From contig JADBKO010000011.1 in the NCBI GenBank assembly GCA_014896355.1, forward strand, positions 22,619 through 86,618: 64,000 nt of DNA, read 5' to 3'. The notes below the pieces were generated by a model. It was not told the origin of the DNA. It saw nothing but the letters and a program-made list of their open reading frames with translations, and did not search any database. Positions 60,753-64,000 of the stretch are shown here, one piece after another. Origin of the DNA: Bacillota bacterium (GTDB lineage: Bacteria > Bacillota > UBA5301 > Bu52). The translations under genes were made by a program, and so were the position numbers. The number at the start of each line of letters is the position of its first letter. Position 1 is the first letter of the stretch.

Positions 60753-62357
60753 ATGAAGCGACCTGAGGGGCTTTCGGATTATGCTTTTGCCATTCTGAAA
60801 ACCCATCTGGCTTCGGCCGGCGTTCCTTATGAGGTTATGGACCGTCCGGTGATAGGCGTTGTGAATTCCTGGAACGAGATTGTTCCGGGACACGTGCCGT
60901 TAAGAGAGGCGGCCGAGGCCGTGAAAGCGGGTGTGCGCCGCGCGGGGGGCGTGCCTTTGGAGTTTAACACCATCGCCGTATGCGATGGCATGGCTCAGGG
61001 TCACAAGGGCATGTGTTATCCCCTGCCATCGCGTGAGTTGATCACCGACAGCATCGAGGTGATGGTGAACGCCCACGCGATTTTCGACGGCCTGGTGTTT
61101 TTGACGGCGTGCGACAAGATCACGCCAGCCATGCTGATGGCGGCGGTGCGGCTAAATCTGCCGGCTGTGTTCGCCACCAGCGGACCCATGCGGCCCCTGG
61201 TGCCAGCCTCTCACAAGAAGGCCATTCGCCAGGCCTTTCTCCAGGGCAAGATCGGAGAGGCGGAGCTCGTCCGGGGTGGGTTGGAGTACTATCCGGGGCC
61301 GGGCGTATGTCCGTTTTACGGGACTGCCAACACCATGTTGGCCGCCACGGAGGCCTTGGGGATGATGCTGCCGGGAGATGCCACCGCTCTCGCCGGATCG
61401 GCAGAGAGAACCGCCCGAGCCCAAGCGGCCGGGACTCTGGCGGTCAGACTGGCGCAGTCAGGAACGAAGCCCCGTTCTATCATGAACCGGGATGCCTTCA
61501 TGAACGCCATCCGTGTGGTGCTGGCCACCGGGGGTTCACTGAATGCTGTTCTGCATCTTCCCGCCATTGCGGCCGAGGCGGGAGTTCATATCGGCCTGGA
61601 TGATTTCGACCGGCTGTCCCGGGATACTCCTCTCTTGTGCGGGTTGGCGCCCAACGGACCCCATAGTGCTGCGGATTTCCACCTGGCTGGCGGTGTGCCG
61701 GCCATCATGAAGGCTCTGGGCGACTTGGTGAATCTGGATGTTCCCACAGTGGGAGGCCAGACCTGGAGAGATATCCTGGCGTCGCTGCCGGAACCCAGCA
61801 AGTGTCCAGACGTGGTACGGGATCGCGCCAATCCGTTGCAGCCTGAGGGCGGAGTGGCTGTTCTCTATGGGAACCTGGCGCCCGAGGGCGCGGTAGTAAA
61901 ACAGTCGGCGGTTCCGGCTGAACTGCGCGTGTTCGAGGGCCCGGCCCGAGTCTTCAATTCGGAAGAAGAGTGCGTGGCGGCGCTGGAGGCAGGCCGAGTT
62001 CAGGACGGTAGCGTCATCGTGATCCGCTACGAGGGCCCGCGCGGAGGGCCGGGAATGCGGGAGATGCACCGGATCACGGAACTCGGCGCCCTCCTCTCCC
62101 GGGTGGCTATTGTGACAGATGGCCGTTTTTCGGGGGCGTCGGCGGGCCTTTCAGTCGGTTACGTTCGTCCGGAGGCCTGGGACGGCGGTCCGTTGGCTCT
62201 GGTCGAAGATGACGACGTCATCCTGATCGACATCCCAGGACGCAAGCTGGAAGTGAAAGTGGCCGCGGATGTTCTTGCCCGACGGAGGAAGTGGTGGGAA
62301 CGCCCGCAGAAAGAACCTGCCACCGCTTTCCTCCGTTCCTATCGGGAACGCAAATAG
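60753..62357 (+). CDS. IlvD/Edd-family sugar-acid dehydratase
   Basis: A 534-residue Fe-S dehydratase of the IlvD/Edd family. Cluster ligands are visible as Cys in AVCDGMAQGHKGM, Cys in LTACDKITPAMLMA and Cys in YPGPGVCPFYGTANTM. The last motif differs from the usual CGGMYTANTM around the ligand. PSRELITDSIEVMVNAHAIF and RDGPRGGPGM-like sequence (EGPRGGPGMREM) are family-typical. The surrounding kinase, racemase and aldolase genes indicate an aldonate or other sugar acid rather than dihydroxyisovalerate. ATG at 60753 is preferred over GTG at 60741 on the homologous N-terminus. Confidence 0.9.
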   Translation: MKRPEGLSDYAFAILKTHLASAGVPYEVMDRPVIGVVNSWNEIVPGHVPLREAAEAVKAGVRRAGGVPLEFNTIAVCDGMAQGHKGMCYPLPSRELITDSIEVMVNAHAIFDGLVFLTACDKITPAMLMAAVRLNLPAVFATSGPMRPLVPASHKKAIRQAFLQGKIGEAELVRGGLEYYPGPGVCPFYGTANTMLAATEALGMMLPGDATALAGSAERTARAQAAGTLAVRLAQSGTKPRSIMNRDAFMNAIRVVLATGGSLNAVLHLPAIAAEAGVHIGLDDFDRLSRDTPLLCGLAPNGPHSAADFHLAGGVPAIMKALGDLVNLDVPTVGGQTWRDILASLPEPSKCPDVVRDRANPLQPEGGVAVLYGNLAPEGAVVKQSAVPAELRVFEGPARVFNSEEECVAALEAGRVQDGSVIVIRYEGPRGGPGMREMHRITELGALLSRVAIVTDGRFSGASAGLSVGYVRPEAWDGGPLALVEDDDVILIDIPGRKLEVKVAADVLARRRKWWERPQKEPATAFLRSYRERK

Positions 62358-62398
62358 GCGCATAGGCGCAGGGCGAGGTTTTTCGGGAGGTGCCAGGC

Positions 62399-63772
62399 AT
62401 GGGTGGGGACAGCGCGGGAATTCCGAGCGTCCGCCTCGAAGGGGAAAACATCACGCCGGACCAGATCGAGGCGTCGCTGCGGAAGTGGGTGGACAGTATT
62501 CCTTTCCGCCTCCGTAAGGTGTTGCTGCTTCCGCCGGATTTTACCCGTAGCCATTCCGCGGCTGGCCTGATTGTGCAGCTGCTTTATGATATTCTTTCGC
62601 CAGGTTGCCAGGTGGACATCATGCCGGCATTGGGTACCCATGCCCCAGTAACGGACCAAGAGAGAATGGCGATGTTTGGCCCCCGGATTCCGGCAGAGCG
62701 GTTTTTCGTGCATCGCTGGCGCGAAGATGTGCAGAAGGTGGGTGAAATTCCTGCCGATTATGTGGATCAGGTTTCGGGTGGACTGTTCCGGGAATCGATC
62801 AGGGTAGAACTTAACAGGCGAATCTTGGACAGAAGTTACAACCTGATCGTATCGGTGGGGCAGGTGGTACCTCATGAAGTCGTGGGAATGGCGAACTACA
62901 GCAAGAATGTCCTGGTGGGTTGCGGGGGCAAAGACTTCATCGACAAGTCCCATTTTGTAGGCGCAGTTTTCGGCATGGAGCGCATCATGGGACGCGATCA
63001 CTCCCCTGTACGGAAGCTTTTTGATTATGCGGAAGAGCGCTTTCTCCGGGACCTCCCTCTGCAATACATTCTCACGGTGACGAGCGTCGAACCTGCTGCA
63101 GCGGTGCAGGCGAGGGATATTGTTCCTTCTAACACGATTGCCTCCGCCGATGCGGTTAGCCCTGACCCGGCTCTGGCGGAGAGCCGGGTCCACGGCGTGT
63201 TTATGGGGAGAGACCGCAGGCTTTTCGAGGAGGCGGTACGCCTGAGCCAAAGGTGGAACCTTACGGTGCTGGACAAACCTTTGCGTAAGGTGGTGGTATT
63301 TCTCGACCCGAACGAGTTCCGGAGCACCTGGGTGGGAAACAAGGCTATCTATCGGACACGGATGGCTATTGCCGACGGTGGCGAGCTGCTTATTATCGCT
63401 CCGGGCGTCCGTCAGTTTGGTGAGGACCGCGCCATTGATCTCCTGATTCGCAGATATGGCTACGTCGGGAGCGCTCGGATCTTGGCGATGGTACAGCGAG
63501 AGCCAGAGTTGCGAAACAATCTTTCGGTTGCGGCTCATTTGATCCACGGGTCTTCTGAAGGGCGGTTCCAAATCACGTATGCTCCGGGACACCTGAGCCG
63601 GCAGGAGATCGAACAGGTGAATTTCCGATTTATGCCCGTGGTTTCCGCGCTGGCCGAATACAATCCGACGGTGTTGCGGGAGGGCTTCAATACCCTCGAG
63701 AACGGCGAGGAGATCTTCTTTATCCATAAGCCGGCTCTTGGCCTGTGGACCGTGAAGGAGAAAATGGCGTAA
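62399..63772 (+). CDS. LarA-like nickel-pincer racemase/epimerase homologue
   Basis: A 457-residue DUF2088/LarA-family protein. Residues matching the lactate racemase active site are visible: Asp47 and Arg50 in PPDFTRSH, His81 in ALGTHAP, His159 in VPHEVVG, Lys178 in GCGGKDF (the pincer-cofactor lysine), and possibly His201 in GRDHSPVR. This family uses the Ni-pincer nucleotide made by LarB/C/E; those genes are not in the window. The ATG at 62399 has GGGAGG eight bases upstream. Between a sugar-acid dehydratase and an aldolase, it probably epimerises the C-2 of a sugar acid. Confidence 0.85.
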   Translation: MGGDSAGIPSVRLEGENITPDQIEASLRKWVDSIPFRLRKVLLLPPDFTRSHSAAGLIVQLLYDILSPGCQVDIMPALGTHAPVTDQERMAMFGPRIPAERFFVHRWREDVQKVGEIPADYVDQVSGGLFRESIRVELNRRILDRSYNLIVSVGQVVPHEVVGMANYSKNVLVGCGGKDFIDKSHFVGAVFGMERIMGRDHSPVRKLFDYAEERFLRDLPLQYILTVTSVEPAAAVQARDIVPSNTIASADAVSPDPALAESRVHGVFMGRDRRLFEEAVRLSQRWNLTVLDKPLRKVVVFLDPNEFRSTWVGNKAIYRTRMAIADGGELLIIAPGVRQFGEDRAIDLLIRRYGYVGSARILAMVQREPELRNNLSVAAHLIHGSSEGRFQITYAPGHLSRQEIEQVNFRFMPVVSALAEYNPTVLREGFNTLENGEEIFFIHKPALGLWTVKEKMA

Positions 63773-63839
63773 CCGGTGGGTAACAAAAGTCCATGCCAGC
63801 CCGACGAAGAGTGCTTGCCTCACAAGGAGGGTTTGCATC

Positions 63840-64000
63840 ATGACGAGTAATGCTGCTACGGAACGGTTAGCGAAGGCCGTTGTGATCCCTGTCATCCGGG
63901 CGGATTCGGGGGACAAGGCCAGGAGTATCGCCCGGGCCTTGGTCCGGGCGGGCCTGCAGGCCATTGAGGTCACCTTCACGGTGCCAGGAGCCGACCGAGT
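63840..64000 (+). CDS. 2-dehydro-3-deoxy-phosphogluconate / 4-hydroxy-2-oxoglutarate aldolase (partial)
   Basis: Only the first ~53 residues are visible. AVVIPVIRADSGDKARSIAR and AGLQAIEVTFTVPGA match the N-terminal strand-helix-strand of class I KDPG/KHG aldolases, with the Glu of the IEVT motif. AAGGAGG lies ten bases before the ATG. As the last visible gene of the operon it would cleave a 2-keto-3-deoxy sugar acid (phosphate) to pyruvate and an aldehyde. The Schiff-base Lys lies outside the window. Confidence 0.88.
   Translation, partial: MTSNAATERLAKAVVIPVIRADSGDKARSIARALVRAGLQAIEVTFTVPGADR

Noticed and set aside
62339..63979. A ~546-codon frame antisense to the LarA-like gene
   Set aside because: It lies fully opposite a gene with clear active-site motifs and a good ribosome site. 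The frame lacks any recognisable domain; long antisense frames are common at this GC content.

Overview
This 64-kb window comes from a GC-rich, spore-forming, flagellated member of the Bacillota. A SpoIID-type protein, the Bacillus-like run of housekeeping genes (coaX, hflX, tdk, DUF1385, prfA, prmC, sua5, mntP, ywlE, rpiB, upp), an M-box Mg2+ riboswitch and frequent TTG/GTG starts behind strong GGAGG ribosome sites all point there. A relative of the Symbiobacterium/Thermaerobacter type of deep Clostridia is plausible, but no 16S gene is present to fix this.

Layout. (1) 1-5019, minus strand: a tightly overlapping operon of glycosyltransferase (GT) 9, GT4, a flippase-like membrane protein and the two ADP-heptose enzymes RfaE1 and RfaE2 makes and uses activated heptose for a surface glycan. 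(2) 5063-12689, minus: SpoIID, a YwmB-like protein, UDP-GlcNAc 2-epimerase, a TagO-type phosphosugar transferase, upp, rpiB, YwlE arginine phosphatase and MntP. (3) 12920-21334: a small zinc ribbon, an HtrA protease, a LolA/RseB-like protein, a ZAS anti-sigma factor and an ECF sigma factor with a candidate autoregulatory promoter, then a plus-strand pair of GT4 and a large alkaline-phosphatase-like membrane protein. This block splits the usual sua5-mntP neighbourhood. (4) 21381-28545, minus: sua5, prmC, prfA, DUF1385, tdk, hflX and coaX. (5) 28726-33048, plus: tRNA-Leu(CAG) with promoter and terminator, then an M-box riboswitch with terminator, a 17-nt degenerate tandem repeat and an MgtA-type P-type ATPase.

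(6) 33195-41618: a flagellin gene with a sigma-28 promoter and a ~480-nt structured leader. It is flanked by two GT2/TPR glycosyltransferases and by a 1164-residue methyltransferase/multi-glycosyltransferase, probably a flagellin glycosylation island. (7) 41855-47204: an acyltransferase remnant, a GNAT enzyme, two tiny membrane peptides, MntH and MntR (with one unusual metal-ligand change), a metallo-beta-lactamase-fold (MBL) hydrolase, and a toxin-antitoxin pair whose VapC toxin appears frameshifted.

(8) 47315-64000, plus: a sugar/sugar-acid catabolic island. A HutC-type GntR regulator precedes an FGGY kinase and an unassigned TIM-barrel-like protein. A second (FCD-type) GntR regulator then precedes a binding protein, a fused ABC ATPase, permease 1, an MBL lactonase-like protein, permease 2, a 2-hydroxyacid dehydrogenase, a gluconokinase-like FGGY kinase, an IlvD/Edd-type dehydratase, a LarA-like nickel-pincer racemase/epimerase homologue and the start of a KDPG/KHG aldolase. 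Together these suggest import of an unusual sugar acid or lactone, ring opening, C-2 epimerisation or oxidation, dehydration, phosphorylation and aldol cleavage. The substrate cannot be read from sequence, and this is the best candidate for an undescribed pathway here.
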